A stretch of DNA of 64,000 nucleotides from Magnetococcales bacterium (GTDB lineage Bacteria > Pseudomonadota > Magnetococcia > Magnetococcales > UBA8363). The DNA is taken from contig JADGCV010000016.1 of the NCBI GenBank assembly GCA_015228815.1, positions 1 through 64,000 of the forward strand, written 5' to 3'. Shown piece after piece: positions 28,160 through 39,007 of this stretch. Below the pieces are notes generated by a model, which was not told where the DNA came from, did not search any database, and saw nothing but the letters and a program-made list of their open reading frames with translations. Both the position numbers and the translations under genes were made by a program. How positions within the stretch are numbered: the first letter of the stretch is position 1; each line of letters starts with the position of its first letter.

Positions 28160-28209
28160 GGCATATCGGAAAAACAAAGAATATGAGATGCGTCCATCGA
28201 GACCGACAG

Positions 28210-29076
28210 ATGACCGGTCGTTTCGTTTCGAACCGTAGCGCCCATCCGGTGTGTGGGCGGGCCGAGATCGTTTTCAAGCGGACGGAAGGAGGAACCCGGC
28301 TGGGACACCTGTACCAGAGGAATCCGTATCGGGTATTGTTTCCCCATTCCGAATCGGGAGAACCGGTGACCGCGGTATTGGTGACGACCTCGGGGGGGAT
28401 GGTGGGGGGCGACCGTCTGGAAGGGGCGATCGAGGTTCAGGCGGGTTGCGAGGCGTTGGTGATGACCCAGGCGGCGGAAAAGGTGTACCGTTCCAATGGC
28501 GCCGACTGCGGTATCGATCTTTCCCTGAGTGCGGGTCGGGGTGCGCGTCTGGAGTGGTTGTCCCAGGAGTGCATCGTGTTCGATGGCGCCCGCTTGCGTC
28601 GCCATACCCGACTGGCGGTGCAGGGGGATGGGGAGATACTGGCCGGCGAACTGCTGGTATTTGGTCGGACCGCCATGGGAGAGCGACTTCGCAGGGGACT
28701 GATCCGGGATGCCTGGAGTTTGCGGCGGGACGATGGTCCGGTTGTCTGGCGCGATGCGTTGCACATGGAAGGAGATCTGGCCTCCCTGTTGGCCGATCCC
28801 GCCTGTTTCGACGGCGCTTTGGCTGCCGGCAGTGTGGTGCATGCAGGACCCGATCATCTGGAAACGGCCCGAACCCTGTTGGCCGAAACCGTTACGGATG
28901 GAATTCGGGCTGCGGCTGGCCGGATCCTCGATGCCGGGGGTGGCGGGGTGACTGTGGTTCGTTGGCTGGGGGATGATCCGGGGTTTTGCCGTGCCGCCTA
29001 TGGGCGTTTCTGGGCCGGATACCGGTACCGGGTGTGGGGCAGACCCGAACGCCTGCCCCGCTTGTGGAATATTTGA
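28210..29076 (+). CDS. ureD: UreD/UreH urease accessory protein
   Basis: A 288-residue urease chaperone. The motifs are [37 protein letters not shown], and FGRTAMGE, all typical of UreD. It binds apo-urease and recruits UreFG for nickel insertion. Two starts are possible, 28183 and 28210; the second gives the usual length. It opens the urease block ureDABCEFG. Confidence 0.94.
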   Translation: MTGRFVSNRSAHPVCGRAEIVFKRTEGGTRLGHLYQRNPYRVLFPHSESGEPVTAVLVTTSGGMVGGDRLEGAIEVQAGCEALVMTQAAEKVYRSNGADCGIDLSLSAGRGARLEWLSQECIVFDGARLRRHTRLAVQGDGEILAGELLVFGRTAMGERLRRGLIRDAWSLRRDDGPVVWRDALHMEGDLASLLADPACFDGALAAGSVVHAGPDHLETARTLLAETVTDGIRAAAGRILDAGGGGVTVVRWLGDDPGFCRAAYGRFWAGYRYRVWGRPERLPRLWNI

Positions 29077-29105
29077 ACAAAAACCATTCGCGATGGGGTC
29101 TGATC

Positions 29106-29408
29106 ATGCACCTGTCACCTCGGGAAAAAGACAAACTGTTGGTGGCCACCGCCGCCATGGTCGCCCGCCGCCGTCTGGAGCGGGGGGTACGGCTCAATCA
29201 TCCGGAGGCGGTGGCCCTGATCACCGACTTTGTCGTCGAGGGGGCCCGGGATGGTCACAGTGTGGCCGATTTGATGAGTTCCGGGGCCAGGGTGTTGACC
29301 CGGGATCAGGTGATGGAGGGCATCGCCGAAATGATCCACGAAATTCAGGTGGAGGCCACTTTTCCCGATGGCACCAAGCTGGTGACGGTTCACAATCCAA
29401 TTCGTTGA
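29106..29408 (+). CDS. ureA: Urease gamma subunit
   Basis: A 100-residue subunit with the family start [13 protein letters not shown] and ends [13 protein letters not shown]. It assembles with UreB and UreC in the (abc)3 urease. The ATG is set by the conserved N-terminus; longer open frame upstream lies in the ureD tail. Confidence 0.96.
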   Translation: MHLSPREKDKLLVATAAMVARRRLERGVRLNHPEAVALITDFVVEGARDGHSVADLMSSGARVLTRDQVMEGIAEMIHEIQVEATFPDGTKLVTVHNPIR

Positions 29409-29455
29409 CCCGTGTACCGGAACAATTTCGGGATTGCCATGATTCGGAGAACGTT

Positions 29456-29779
29456 ATGATTCCTGGAGAGGTCATTGCCGCCGGAGGGACCATCCTTCTC
29501 AATCAGGGACGCGAGACCCTGACCCTGATGGTCGCCAACGCCGGCGACCGTCCCATTCAGGTGGGATCGCATTATCATTTTTACGAGACCAACGCCGCCC
29601 TTTCCTTCGATCGGGAAGCGGCTCGGGGATATCGATTGGACATTCCGTCGGGAACGGCGGTTCGTTTCGAGCCGGGACAGAGTCGCCAGGTGCGACTGGT
29701 CGCATTGGCTGGGGACCGCAGGGTGATCGGATTCAATGCCCGCATCGATGGTGAATTGGGACCGGAGCGCAGAACATGA
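29456..29779 (+). CDS. ureB: Urease beta subunit
   Basis: A 107-residue subunit starting MIPGEVI, with [15 protein letters not shown] and the conserved end region. The stop overlaps the ureC start (ATGA), so the two are translationally coupled. The longer upstream open frame overlaps ureA out of frame and is not used. Confidence 0.96.
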   Translation: MIPGEVIAAGGTILLNQGRETLTLMVANAGDRPIQVGSHYHFYETNAALSFDREAARGYRLDIPSGTAVRFEPGQSRQVRLVALAGDRRVIGFNARIDGELGPERRT

Positions 29780-31485
29780 GCTGTGAAATCGAACGTTCGG
29801 CCTATGCCGCCATGTATGGACCGACGGTTGGTGACAGGGTGCGTCTTGCCGATACCGACCTGTTCGTGGCGGTGGAGGAGGACCGCACCGTTTACGGCGA
29901 GGAGGTGAAGTTCGGCGGTGGCAAGGTGTTGCGGGACGGCATGGGGCAGTCGCAGGCGAGCCGGGCCCAGGGGGCGGTGGACACGGTGATCACCAACGCA
30001 TTGATCGTGGATCACTGGGGCATCGTCAAGGCGGACATCGGCATTCGCGATGGCCGGATCGTCGCCATCGGCAAGGCGGGCAATCCCGACATCCAGCCCG
30101 GGGTGAACATTGTTTTCGGGCCCGGCACCGAGGCCATTGCCGGGGAAGGACGGATTGTCACCGCGGGAGGAATCGATGCCCACATCCACTGGATCTGTCC
30201 ACAGCAGATCGAAGATGCCCTTCACTCCGGGGTGACTACCATGCTTGGAGGTGGAACCGGTCCGGCGGAGGGGACCTTTGCCACCACCTGCACTCCGGGT
30301 CCGTGGCATGTGGCGCGGATGATGCAGGCTGCGGAAGGATTGCCGGTCAACATTGGTTTTTTTGGCAAAGGCAATGCTTCCCGTTCCGAGGCCTTGCGGG
30401 AGCAGGTGGCGGCTGGGGTATGCGGGCTGAAGCTGCATGAGGATTGGGGGACGACCCCGGCGGCCATCGACCGGTGCCTGAGTGTGGCCGAGGAGATGGA
30501 CATCCAGGTGGCGATTCATACCGATACCTTGAACGAATCGGGTTTTGTGGAGAACACGTTGGCCGCGTTCAAGGGACGGCCCATTCATGCCTTCCATACC
30601 GAAGGGGCGGGGGGCGGTCATGCCCCGGATATCATCAAGCTGTGTGGACAGAATCATGTTCTGCCCTCTTCGACCAATCCCACGCGGCCCTATACGGTCA
30701 ATACCATCGACGAACACCTGGACATGTTGATGGTGTGTCACCATCTGGACCCGCGCATTCCCGAGGATGTAGCGTTTGCCGAATCCCGCATTCGGCGCGA
30801 GACCATTGCCGCCGAGGATATTTTGCACGATCTGGGGGCTTTTTCCATGATCGCCTCGGATTCCCAGGCGATGGGGCGGGTGGGCGAGGTGATCATTCGC
30901 ACCTGGCAGACGGCGCACAAGATGAAACGTCAGCGCGGCCCGCTGAAGGAGGATGTCGCGGGACACGACAATTTTCGCGTCAAGCGTTATATCGCCAAAT
31001 ACACGATCAATCCGGCGATCACGCATGGGATTTCCCGCCATGTGGGATCGGTGGAGGTGGGCAAGTTTGCCGATCTGGTCATGTGGCGTCCCATGTTTTT
31101 TGGTGTCAAGCCGGACTTGGTTCTCAAGTGCGGCACCATCGTCGCGGCGGCGATGGGGGATCCCAATGCGTCCATTCCGACGCCGCAGCCGGTCCACGCA
31201 CGACCGATGTTCGGTGCTTTTGGCGGATCGTTGACCCGAAGTTCGGTGTTGTTTGTTTCCCGGGCGGGGGTCGATGGCGGGATCGCCGGTCGTTTTGGTT
31301 TGAACAAGACGCTGGTGGCGGTCGAGGGGTGTCGTTCGGTGTTCAAGGCCGACATGATTCACAACGGGTATACCCCGGTCATGGAGGTCGATCCCGAGAC
31401 CTATGAAGTTCGGGCCGATGGGGTGTTGTTGACCTGCGAACCGGCGACGGTGTTGCCGATGGCGCAGCGCTATTTTCTCTTTTGA
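29776..31485 (+). CDS. ureC: Urease alpha subunit (catalytic)
   Basis: A 569-residue amidohydrolase that hydrolyses urea to ammonia and carbamate at a di-nickel site. All ligands are visible: H136 and H138, carbamylated K219 in [10 protein letters not shown]248, H274 and D362. The mobile flap carries C321-H322-H323. Full length and intact, so the enzyme should be active once matured by UreDEFG. Confidence 0.97.
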   Translation: MSCEIERSAYAAMYGPTVGDRVRLADTDLFVAVEEDRTVYGEEVKFGGGKVLRDGMGQSQASRAQGAVDTVITNALIVDHWGIVKADIGIRDGRIVAIGKAGNPDIQPGVNIVFGPGTEAIAGEGRIVTAGGIDAHIHWICPQQIEDALHSGVTTMLGGGTGPAEGTFATTCTPGPWHVARMMQAAEGLPVNIGFFGKGNASRSEALREQVAAGVCGLKLHEDWGTTPAAIDRCLSVAEEMDIQVAIHTDTLNESGFVENTLAAFKGRPIHAFHTEGAGGGHAPDIIKLCGQNHVLPSSTNPTRPYTVNTIDEHLDMLMVCHHLDPRIPEDVAFAESRIRRETIAAEDILHDLGAFSMIASDSQAMGRVGEVIIRTWQTAHKMKRQRGPLKEDVAGHDNFRVKRYIAKYTINPAITHGISRHVGSVEVGKFADLVMWRPMFFGVKPDLVLKCGTIVAAAMGDPNASIPTPQPVHARPMFGAFGGSLTRSSVLFVSRAGVDGGIAGRFGLNKTLVAVEGCRSVFKADMIHNGYTPVMEVDPETYEVRADGVLLTCEPATVLPMAQRYFLF

Positions 31486-31497
31486 GGGATTATTTTC

Positions 31498-32055
31498 ATG
31501 GGCCATGGGCGGTCAGGCATGAACGACGAGCGGCGGGTGACGGTGCTGGTTCGCGGCGGAGGTGTGGCGCGGGTACCGGAGACGGCCCGAGTGACCCTGG
31601 CTTTTCACCTGCGTCATAAACGGCGGATTCGCATGACCGACGATGCGGGGGTGCCGTTTCTGCTGGATCTGGAGCAGGCCACCCTCATGGAGGATGGCGA
31701 TTTGTTGTTGCTGGCCGACGGTTCGGGGTGCATTCGCGTGGTTGCCGCCCGCGAAGGGGTTGTGGATATGATTCCGGCAACCGTGGAGGAGGGGGTGCGT
31801 CTGGCATGGCACATCGGCAACCGTCACACCCCGCTTCAGGTGTTGCCCGGCGGGGGCTTGCGCATTCTGGACGACCCGGTACTGGCCGACATGTTGGCGG
31901 GGTTGGGCGCCCAGGTGACCCGATGCCTGGCTCCGTTTTCCCCGGAGGGGGGCGCTTATGGCCACGGCAGCCGTGGTGGCATGGAGCGGCCTAAGCGATC
32001 GGAGGATTCCATTCACGAACATGGCGGTCATGTACATCGTCATGATCACTCCTGA
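31498..32055 (+). CDS. ureE: UreE, urease nickel metallochaperone
   Basis: A 185-residue protein with the UreE N-terminal domain and the C-terminal metal-binding domain; it ends in a His-rich tail ([13 protein letters not shown]) that binds nickel. GAGGGA lies 8 bases before the ATG at 31498; an internal ATG at 31519 also fits the family. It delivers nickel to UreG. The 3' end overlaps ureF by 14 bases. Confidence 0.94.
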   Translation: MGHGRSGMNDERRVTVLVRGGGVARVPETARVTLAFHLRHKRRIRMTDDAGVPFLLDLEQATLMEDGDLLLLADGSGCIRVVAAREGVVDMIPATVEEGVRLAWHIGNRHTPLQVLPGGGLRILDDPVLADMLAGLGAQVTRCLAPFSPEGGAYGHGSRGGMERPKRSEDSIHEHGGHVHRHDHS

Positions 32056-32737
32056 GGGCATTCTTCAGGTTTTGATGACCTGGTTTTCCCCTGGTTTTCC
32101 GGTGGGGGCCTATTCGTATTCCCATGGCCTGGAATGGTTGGTGGAATCGGGTCTGGTGAATGACGAGGAGCGATTGCGGCGATGGGTTGGGGGGTGTTTG
32201 CGTCACGGGGTGGCGCGCAGTGATGGTATTTTTCTGAAGAGGGCCTGGCAGACGGCATGGGAGGGCGATATGTCGGCCCTGGAGGAGGTGGCGCTGTGTG
32301 CGGAAACCTGTCGGCCCAGTCTGGAGTTCCACCTGGAAAGCAGTGCCCAGGGGACGGCTTTCATGAGGGTTGTGTGTGATGCCTGGCCCGAAGAATTCAT
32401 CACTGCCTGGCACGAGCGGCTGGTTGCGACCTCGCGGGAGCCGGCCCTGGCGGTGGCCATCGGGATGGCCGCGGCCCGTCACGATCTGCCTCTGACCTCG
32501 ACCCTGACGGCCTGTCTGCATGCCTGCGGCGCCAATCTGGTCTCCGCCGGGGTGCGGCTCATTCCACTGGGGCAAAGTGCCGGGCAGCGCATCATCGCCC
32601 GTTTGCGGGACGATATTGATTTGGCCCGGGAAACGGTCCTGGTGGCGGACGCAGACGATTGGGGCAGTGCCACGGCCATGACCGACTGGGCTTCCCTGAA
32701 ACACGAAAACCAATACACGAGGCTGTTTCGATCATGA
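32042..32737 (+). CDS. ureF: UreF urease accessory protein
   Basis: A 231-residue helical chaperone with the signature [19 protein letters not shown] near the N-terminus. It bridges UreD-bound apo-urease and UreG. The start at 32042 (MITPEG) gives the usual N-terminus; 32030 is possible. No strong ribosome site is seen, consistent with coupling from ureE. It overlaps ureG by 4 bases. Confidence 0.93.
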   Translation: MITPEGILQVLMTWFSPGFPVGAYSYSHGLEWLVESGLVNDEERLRRWVGGCLRHGVARSDGIFLKRAWQTAWEGDMSALEEVALCAETCRPSLEFHLESSAQGTAFMRVVCDAWPEEFITAWHERLVATSREPALAVAIGMAAARHDLPLTSTLTACLHACGANLVSAGVRLIPLGQSAGQRIIARLRDDIDLARETVLVADADDWGSATAMTDWASLKHENQYTRLFRS

Positions 32738-33375
32738 GTTCCGTGGTGCGAGTCGGTATCGGCGGGCCGGTAGGCTCGGGAAAGACGGCGTTGCTCGACC
32801 GGTTGTGCAAGGCGATGCGTGACGATTATCGCATTGCCGCCATCACCAACGACATCTATACCCGGGAGGATGCGGAATTTCTCAACCGTTCCGGGGCACT
32901 GGCTCCGGAACGGATCGCGGGTGTGGAGACCGGTGGCTGTCCTCATACCGCCATTCGCGAGGACGCCTCCATCAATCTGGCCGCCGTGGAGCGGATGATC
33001 CGGCGTTTTCCCGACCTCCAGTTGGTATTCATCGAGTCGGGTGGGGACAATTTGTCCGCCACTTTTTCGCCGGAACTGGCCGATTTGACCCTCTATGTGA
33101 TCGACGTTGCCGCGGGAGACAAAATTCCACGCAAGGGGGGGCCGGGCATCACCCGTTCCGATCTGTTGGTGATCAACAAAATCGATCTGGCGCCTCATGT
33201 CGGGGCCAGTCTGGAGGTGATGGCGCGGGATACCCGTAAAATGCGCGGCAAGGGTCCGTTTGTCTTTGCCAACATGAAATCAGGGGCGGGGCTTGAAGAG
33301 ATTATCCGATTCATCGTCGAATGCGGTGGCCTCGGTCCAGCCGCAGTCAAAAGCGATCGGGTGGGGGCCGGATGA
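32734..33375 (+). CDS. ureG: UreG, urease GTPase
   Basis: A 213-residue SIMIBI GTPase with P-loop [12 protein letters not shown] (about 10-21), the metal-binding CPH motif in [15 protein letters not shown], and NKID for guanine recognition. It hydrolyses GTP to drive nickel insertion. It ends 3 bases from the stop of the convergent sensor kinase gene. Confidence 0.96.
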   Translation: MSSVVRVGIGGPVGSGKTALLDRLCKAMRDDYRIAAITNDIYTREDAEFLNRSGALAPERIAGVETGGCPHTAIREDASINLAAVERMIRRFPDLQLVFIESGGDNLSATFSPELADLTLYVIDVAAGDKIPRKGGPGITRSDLLVINKIDLAPHVGASLEVMARDTRKMRGKGPFVFANMKSGAGLEEIIRFIVECGGLGPAAVKSDRVGAG

Positions 33376-33378
33376 GGG

Positions 33379-36300
33379 TCAGTATGAAAATGGAAGATAC
33401 TGCGCAAGCGTTTCCAACAGTTTTTTCTTGCGGATCGGTTTGGCCAGGTGTCCATTGCATCCGGCTTCGAGGCTTTTTTCCACATCCCCCGCCATGGCGT
33501 TGGCCGTCAAGGCGAGAATCGGACACGGTTCCCTTTGGTTCTCGCGTTCCCACGTCCGGATCCGGCGTGTCGCCTCATGCCCATCCATCTCGGGCAGTTG
33601 AACATCCATCAACACCAGGTCGAAATGGGCCTCGGGTTGGGTGAACATGGCGACGGCCTGACTTCCCGTGACTGCAATGTCCAGGGTATGGGCAATCGGT
33701 TCGAGGAAGGCCTTGATCACCACCTGGTTTTCCTCGGTGTCTTCCACCAGGAGGATGTGAAATACGGAATGTGAAGTTCCGGTTGCCGCGGGTTGCCGCT
33801 GCGACCGTGCCGTCATCATCCGGTCAAGTTCTCCAGCCAGGAGATCCCGGGAAAAAGGCTCGGGAAGAAAACTGGCCCCCATGCGGTGCAGGAGGATGGG
33901 CAGACCGCGGTCGGTGCAGCAGCCACAAACCAGAATGGGAAGATTCTTGCCGATGGGAAGTTTCCTGATCCGTTCGACCTCGGCGGCAACATCCGTGGAA
34001 TCCCCCTGATCGTGGTGGATCAGGAGACCATCCGGAGGTGCCTGACCTGAAGCGGGCTCCTGGAATTCATATTCCAATTGCCGTCTCGATTCGCTGGTCC
34101 GTACCTGGATTCCCAGGGAGGTCAACATTTCTTCCAGGTAACCATTGCGGATCGGATGATCATGTTTGACGAGGATTCGTTTACCCAGCAACGTTTGTTC
34201 TTCGCGGGACAGGATTTTGGGTCCGGTTGTTTCCTTGAGCGAAAGGGTGATGGTGAAAACGCTTCCCTGTCCGGTTCGGCTGTGCATGGATATGGATCCC
34301 TGCATCAGTCCGACCAGACGTTGACAGATGGAGAGCCCGAGTCCGGTCCCGCCATGGCGCCGGCTGTTGGATGAATCGACCTGTCGAAACGGCTCGAATA
34401 TTGTTTTCTGGTATTCCGCGGGAATGCCGATGCCGGTGTCCACCACACGGAAGATGACCTGGTGCCGGGAATCTTCCAGGGGTTCCGCGCTCGCCAGGAT
34501 GGCGATACTGCCCGAATCGGTGAATTTGACCGCGTTGCCGATCAGATTGACCAGGATCTGACGGATTCGGATTGGATCACCCAGGCACCAATCGGGAACC
34601 GTGTCCTCGACCAGGGTGATGCGCAGCAGCCCTTTCTCCTGGGCGCGAAACCGAATGACCTCGACGACATCGCGCACGATGTGGCGGGGATTGAAGGCGA
34701 CGTTGTTCAAGATCATCTGGCCCGCTTCCACCTTGGAAAGATCGAGAATGTCGTTGATGATCTGCAACAGGTTTTCGCCGGCGGAGTGACAGATGGCCAG
34801 ATGGCTGCGCTGTTCGACCTTCAAGTCGCTCTCCAGCAGCAGTTCGGTGATGCCGAGGATGGCGGTCATCGGCGTGCGTATTTCATGGCTCATGGTCGCC
34901 AGGAATTCGCTCTTCGCACGGTTGGCGATTTCGGCGTGCTGCCTGGCCTGTTGCAATTCTTCCTCCATGCGGCGACGCTGAATGAACTTCCAAACTTCAT
35001 CACCGACCATCTGGAGCTGGAATACATCCTCCGAGTTGTACTCGTCGCCTTTGTAGCCCACCCCGAGAATCATGACCACCCGGCCATCATGCATCACCGG
35101 AATGCAGGCATGACAGCGGATTGGATTGCCGTTTTCCGGTTCTCCCATCGGTCCCATGCCGCGCCAGAGGTCATTTTCGACCACGATCTGTCCAAAATGA
35201 TTGCTGTTGGCGACGATTCCGGCACGGTCCAGAAAATCGTTGCGCAAAAGCAGCGCCCGGCAATCCCCCATGGCGGTATCATGGAGGCTGATCAACGACA
35301 AGGTGTCATGGCTGTCAATGGCCAGGTACAAATACCCTACCTTGCTGGAGGTCACCGACCGGGCAATGGCGACGGCGCGGTGGCACAGTTCTTTTTCCCC
35401 CAATTGACCAATATCGCGATTGAGTTCCAGCAATCGGTTCAGACGTTCTCCGTTGGTTGCCAGACGGTGGTGCGCCTTGGCCAGTTGCGCTTCCGCCCGT
35501 TTCCGCGGGGTGATGTCGTGGAAGATGCACTGAAAGAACCGTCTTTCGCCAAGATCGATGACCCGGACGGAAACAAAAACATCCTTGATGATGCCACTTT
35601 TCGCACGGAATCGGGTTTCAAAGGAATCGTATCCTCTGTCGAGAATTTTCATGACGTGTCGTGCCGTCTCTTCGGGAGTTTCGGCACAGTCGTAATCGTT
35701 GACGGCCATGTTTATTATTTCATCGGAAGGATATCCGAGAAGTTCGTGTATCCTTTCGTTGAACAGGAGCATTCGTGTCGTTTCCGGGTCGATGACCACA
35801 ACGGCATCGGGTGAATGATCGAAAAGATTGCGATAGAGTGTTTCTGCTTTTTGTCTTTCTTTGATCTCGTTTTTTAGTTTTTTATTATAATAGACCAATA
35901 TGATCAGTATGAATCCGGCGACTGCCAACCCGGCGGAAATGCCGATGATGGCTTTCTCGATTCGATGGTCTGTCCAATAAGGTTTTTGTTGTCCGTACCA
36001 TTGGCGCAATAATTTACCGTATTCATCGGATACGATGATTCTTCGGATTGCATGGTCCAATTTTTCCAGGAGTTTGATTTTTCCCGGGTGCAGAAGGTAA
36101 CCACGTTTGAGTTCAAAAACGGGGGGGCCGACGACCTTGATGCGCTCTTCCAGGTCAAGACGTCGCGCCTTTGCAAGCAGCATGGGCTGGGGTACGATCA
36201 AAGCGTCCACTTCTCCGGCCAGCAGGGAGAACAATGCTGGTTCGATACCGGAAAAGGGAATGAGTTTGATTTCCTTTTGTTGCGCCAGTTGCGTCGATGC

Positions 36301-36819
36301 GGCACTTTCCTTGATGACGGCGGTGCGCTGTCCCGCCAGGGTTTTCAGGCTGGTGATCGATTGGTTTTCGGAGCGGACGAAGATGGAAACAGGGACCGTC
36401 TCCATCTCTTCGGACAGAAGAAATTCCGCCTTGCGTTCGGGGCTGATGCCGATTCCGGGGATCAGATCGGCCCGTCCTTCCCGCACCTCCTGCATTGCCT
36501 CGGACCAGTTTTCCACCACCAGATAGCGCACCTCCAGATCCGCCTCACGGGCCACCAAGGAAAGGAGGTCGATGGCAAAGCCCTGAGGGCGCCCTTCGGC
36601 GTCAAGACTGTAGAGTGGTGGAAAATCGCGCAGTACCGCGGCTGTGATTTTCCGTGGCGTTTCGTTGGCACGCGATGGAGATGCCGCAATCACGATGGAC
36701 AGGATCATGACCAGTGCAATGGCAATCATGCGCAAGCGCACACCCCATGCAACTTCATGACGTTCTGTGGATGTGTCGAACATTTTTCTTGGTCCATCGG
36801 GTTGTATGGGTTTACCCAT
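33379..36819 (-). CDS. Hybrid sensor histidine kinase with solute-binding-protein sensor
   Basis: A 1146-residue kinase. It has a signal-anchor (31-47) and a periplasmic SBP_bac_3-type ligand-binding domain (55-275) like those of BvgS/EvgS. A second membrane helix (289-311) leads to a PAS domain (325-440) and a GAF domain (460-615). HisKA follows with H645 in SHEIRTP, then HATPase with N-box near 758-767, DTGIGIP 794-800 and GGTGLGLS 823-830. Two receiver-like domains end the protein. The first (about 880-1000) has lost the acidic pocket and phospho-aspartate. The second (1020-1140) is intact with D1072 and K1127. An amino acid or similar ligand is likely. No separate cognate response regulator is adjacent on its transcript. 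Confidence 0.92.
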   Translation of the reverse strand: MGKPIQPDGPRKMFDTSTERHEVAWGVRLRMIAIALVMILSIVIAASPSRANETPRKITAAVLRDFPPLYSLDAEGRPQGFAIDLLSLVAREADLEVRYLVVENWSEAMQEVREGRADLIPGIGISPERKAEFLLSEEMETVPVSIFVRSENQSITSLKTLAGQRTAVIKESAASTQLAQQKEIKLIPFSGIEPALFSLLAGEVDALIVPQPMLLAKARRLDLEERIKVVGPPVFELKRGYLLHPGKIKLLEKLDHAIRRIIVSDEYGKLLRQWYGQQKPYWTDHRIEKAIIGISAGLAVAGFILIILVYYNKKLKNEIKERQKAETLYRNLFDHSPDAVVVIDPETTRMLLFNERIHELLGYPSDEIINMAVNDYDCAETPEETARHVMKILDRGYDSFETRFRAKSGIIKDVFVSVRVIDLGERRFFQCIFHDITPRKRAEAQLAKAHHRLATNGERLNRLLELNRDIGQLGEKELCHRAVAIARSVTSSKVGYLYLAIDSHDTLSLISLHDTAMGDCRALLLRNDFLDRAGIVANSNHFGQIVVENDLWRGMGPMGEPENGNPIRCHACIPVMHDGRVVMILGVGYKGDEYNSEDVFQLQMVGDEVWKFIQRRRMEEELQQARQHAEIANRAKSEFLATMSHEIRTPMTAILGITELLLESDLKVEQRSHLAICHSAGENLLQIINDILDLSKVEAGQMILNNVAFNPRHIVRDVVEVIRFRAQEKGLLRITLVEDTVPDWCLGDPIRIRQILVNLIGNAVKFTDSGSIAILASAEPLEDSRHQVIFRVVDTGIGIPAEYQKTIFEPFRQVDSSNSRRHGGTGLGLSICQRLVGLMQGSISMHSRTGQGSVFTITLSLKETTGPKILSREEQTLLGKRILVKHDHPIRNGYLEEMLTSLGIQVRTSESRRQLEYEFQEPASGQAPPDGLLIHHDQGDSTDVAAEVERIRKLPIGKNLPILVCGCCTDRGLPILLHRMGASFLPEPFSRDLLAGELDRMMTARSQRQPAATGTSHSVFHILLVEDTEENQVVIKAFLEPIAHTLDIAVTGSQAVAMFTQPEAHFDLVLMDVQLPEMDGHEATRRIRTWERENQREPCPILALTANAMAGDVEKSLEAGCNGHLAKPIRKKKLLETLAQYLPFSY

Positions 36820-37164
36820 TACATACCGGACCGGTCAATTTTATTTTTATTATTTATCAATATGGTCCTGACTCTATTATACATGGTTAATCTTGTTTTT
36901 CACAAGGATTCTTTCTTGTTATTTCTATACATATTTAAATTATACTGAATTAATTGACCTATTTTTATTGTTTGTTGTTTTATTGTCTGGAATGAAATAA
37001 GAACACTGACAATTTATTAAATCGTGAAGATGGGCATGCATCAATGTACAGTTTATAGATGTTGACTAAGGGCATGCGCGGATTTTCTTGAGGAGTGCCT
37101 CGGGTGCGGCGGGTGGTGGGTGGTAGAGATGTTTTGTAGATTGATATTTTGGAGGAGAATGAAA
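36820..37164. other. AT-rich intergenic region
   Basis: These 345 bases between divergent genes are much richer in A and T than the surroundings and contain no supportable gene. They must hold the promoters of the hybrid kinase (minus) and of hicB (plus). No hicA-like toxin gene was found here. Confidence 0.6.
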
Positions 37165-37518
37165 ATGAGTGAGGTGGATTATCCTTTCGGGATCAGGCCC
37201 CTGAGTTCGAATGAAGGCGGTGGTTATTTGATCGAGTTTCCTGATCTTCCAGGTTGCATGTCTGATGGCGAGACGGTTGAAGAAGCGATTGCCAACGGTA
37301 AGGAAATCATGCTTTCCTGGTTGGCAGTCGCCCAGGATCAGGGACGAGCGATTCCTGAACCACATTCCATCGGAAAATTCAGCGGCCAGTGGCGCATGCG
37401 CGTTTCCAAAAGCCTTCATGCGGATCTTGCGCGACGTGCCAAACTGGAAGGGGTCAGTCTCAATACATTGGCGGCGACGCTGTTGGCGGAAGGTTTGGGT
37501 CGGTATCGGGCGGGTTGA
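37165..37518 (+). CDS. HicB-family antitoxin-like protein (orphan)
   Basis: A 117-residue protein with the HicB partial RNase-H fold (YLIEFPDLPGCMSDGETVEEAI) followed by a ribbon-helix-helix-type C-terminus (MRVSKSLHADLARRAKLEGVSLNTLAATLL). GGAGGA lies 9-10 bases before the ATG at 37165. HicB normally neutralises HicA, but no hicA is adjacent on either side. It may act as a free transcriptional regulator or pair with a distant toxin. Confidence 0.85.
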   Translation: MSEVDYPFGIRPLSSNEGGGYLIEFPDLPGCMSDGETVEEAIANGKEIMLSWLAVAQDQGRAIPEPHSIGKFSGQWRMRVSKSLHADLARRAKLEGVSLNTLAATLLAEGLGRYRAG

Positions 37519-37600
37519 CATTCATCCTTGGATTGACGGTGTGGACTTTTTTTGTGCGGGTTCATCGTGAATCCGACAAGCGGTTTCGTTCACGAATGAA

Positions 37601-39007
37601 TCACTCCTCCTGGCGTCTGAGTTTGTTGTTGAGGGTTTGCCGGGTGATGCCCAGAAGGGTGGCGGCCAGGCTTTTGTTGCCATGGGCGCGATCCAGGGCG
37701 GCCTGAATGAGAAATTCTTCCGTTTCCTGGATGGTGGGCAGGCGGCCATGGAAGGTGATTCTTGGCGGGGTGTCGTGGGGAAGATGCTGTGGCATCCCAT
37801 CCCTTCCCCGAGGGACGACCGCCTCCCTGAGGGGGGACAGGGACAGGGTCGTGGCGTCGTTTCGCGCCAGGACGTCATGAATCATGGCGCGCAGCTCGCG
37901 GACGTTTCCTGGAAAGTCGTAGGCAAAAAGAAGATTGAACAGTTCGTGCGGAAGATTCGGAACCGGCTTTTTCAGGTTTTCCGAGGCCTCCTGCAAAAAA
38001 TGGCGGGTCAAAAGAGGAAGATCCTCCTTGCGGTCGCGCAGTGGGGGAATCGTGACCTGATGGGCCGAAAGACGAAAATAAAGATCGGGTCGAAAGGTTT
38101 GCTCCTTCATCAGGGCATTGAGGTCGCGATGGGTGGCGCAGATGATTCGGGCATCGGTCCTCTGCGCCAGATCGGCCCCCAACGGAAAATACTTCCGGTC
38201 CTGGATCAGACGCAGCAGCTTGACCTGGGACGAGGGTTTCAGGTCGCCAATCTCATCCAGAAACAACGATCCTCCCTGGGCCTGACTGATCAATCCTTTT
38301 CGATGCTCCATCGCTCCGGAATAGGCCCCTTTTCTGTGCCCGAACAGGGTATCGGAAAACATGTTGTCATCGAGACCCGCGACGTTGATTCCGATCAAGG
38401 GACCCGTGCGACCGCTGAGGGTGTGGATCGCCTGGACGAGCAGTTCCTTTCCGACTCCGGTTTCCCCCATGACCAGTACCGGTTCCTGAGAGGGGGCGAT
38501 CGCCTCGGCATATTGAAACACCCGCTGCATGGCCTTGCTCTGGGTGAGAATGGCGGCAAAGGCAGGATTGTGCGCTGCCCGTTCGGAAAACAGTGCCTCC
38601 TTGAGCGTGCCGACCTCCAACCGGAGTCGCCGGACCTCCATCAGTTGCCGGATGGCGGTGATGAATCGGTTGTTTTCCACGGGTTTGACCAGATAATCCG
38701 CCGCTCCTTCCTTGATGCACATGACTGCCCGGTCGATTTCCTGGTTGGCGGTCATGATGATGACCTGAATGGCCGGGAAACGTTGCACCAGTTCCCTGAG
38801 AAGGTCTTCTCCGCGACAATGGGGCATTTTCAGGTCGAGAACCACAAGGGCTGCGCCGTGAAGATCGATGAACTTGATCAATTCCCGGCCATCGGTCATG
38901 GTAACCACCGGCTCGATTCCCGCCAGGCGCAACTGGGTCTTGGAACTGAAAAGGATTTCCTCCTCGTCATCGACCAGAATGATGGGTGGGGTATTGGGTC
39001 CGCTCAT
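37601..39007 (-). CDS. NtrC-family sigma-54-dependent response regulator
   Basis: A 468-residue regulator: receiver domain with D58 and K108, AAA+ domain (about 145-375) with Walker A GETGVGKE (181-188) and Walker B SLFLDEIGD, and a Fis-type helix-turn-helix at the end (LAATLLGITRQTLNNKLRR). The sigma-54 contact loop reads GAYSGA (227-232) in place of GAFTGA, with two conservative changes. It is encoded after its likely partner kinase with a 4-base overlap. The regulon cannot be read from the sequence. Confidence 0.92.
   Translation of the reverse strand: MSGPNTPPIILVDDEEEILFSSKTQLRLAGIEPVVTMTDGRELIKFIDLHGAALVVLDLKMPHCRGEDLLRELVQRFPAIQVIIMTANQEIDRAVMCIKEGAADYLVKPVENNRFITAIRQLMEVRRLRLEVGTLKEALFSERAAHNPAFAAILTQSKAMQRVFQYAEAIAPSQEPVLVMGETGVGKELLVQAIHTLSGRTGPLIGINVAGLDDNMFSDTLFGHRKGAYSGAMEHRKGLISQAQGGSLFLDEIGDLKPSSQVKLLRLIQDRKYFPLGADLAQRTDARIICATHRDLNALMKEQTFRPDLYFRLSAHQVTIPPLRDRKEDLPLLTRHFLQEASENLKKPVPNLPHELFNLLFAYDFPGNVRELRAMIHDVLARNDATTLSLSPLREAVVPRGRDGMPQHLPHDTPPRITFHGRLPTIQETEEFLIQAALDRAHGNKSLAATLLGITRQTLNNKLRRQEE

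Noticed and set aside
34462-35814. A 450-codon plus-strand frame inside the hybrid kinase gene
   Set aside because: The minus-strand kinase has full PAS, GAF and HisKA motifs there; the plus frame has none.
36820-37164. hicA toxin gene before hicB
   Set aside because: The AT-rich stretch has no open frame with HicA features.
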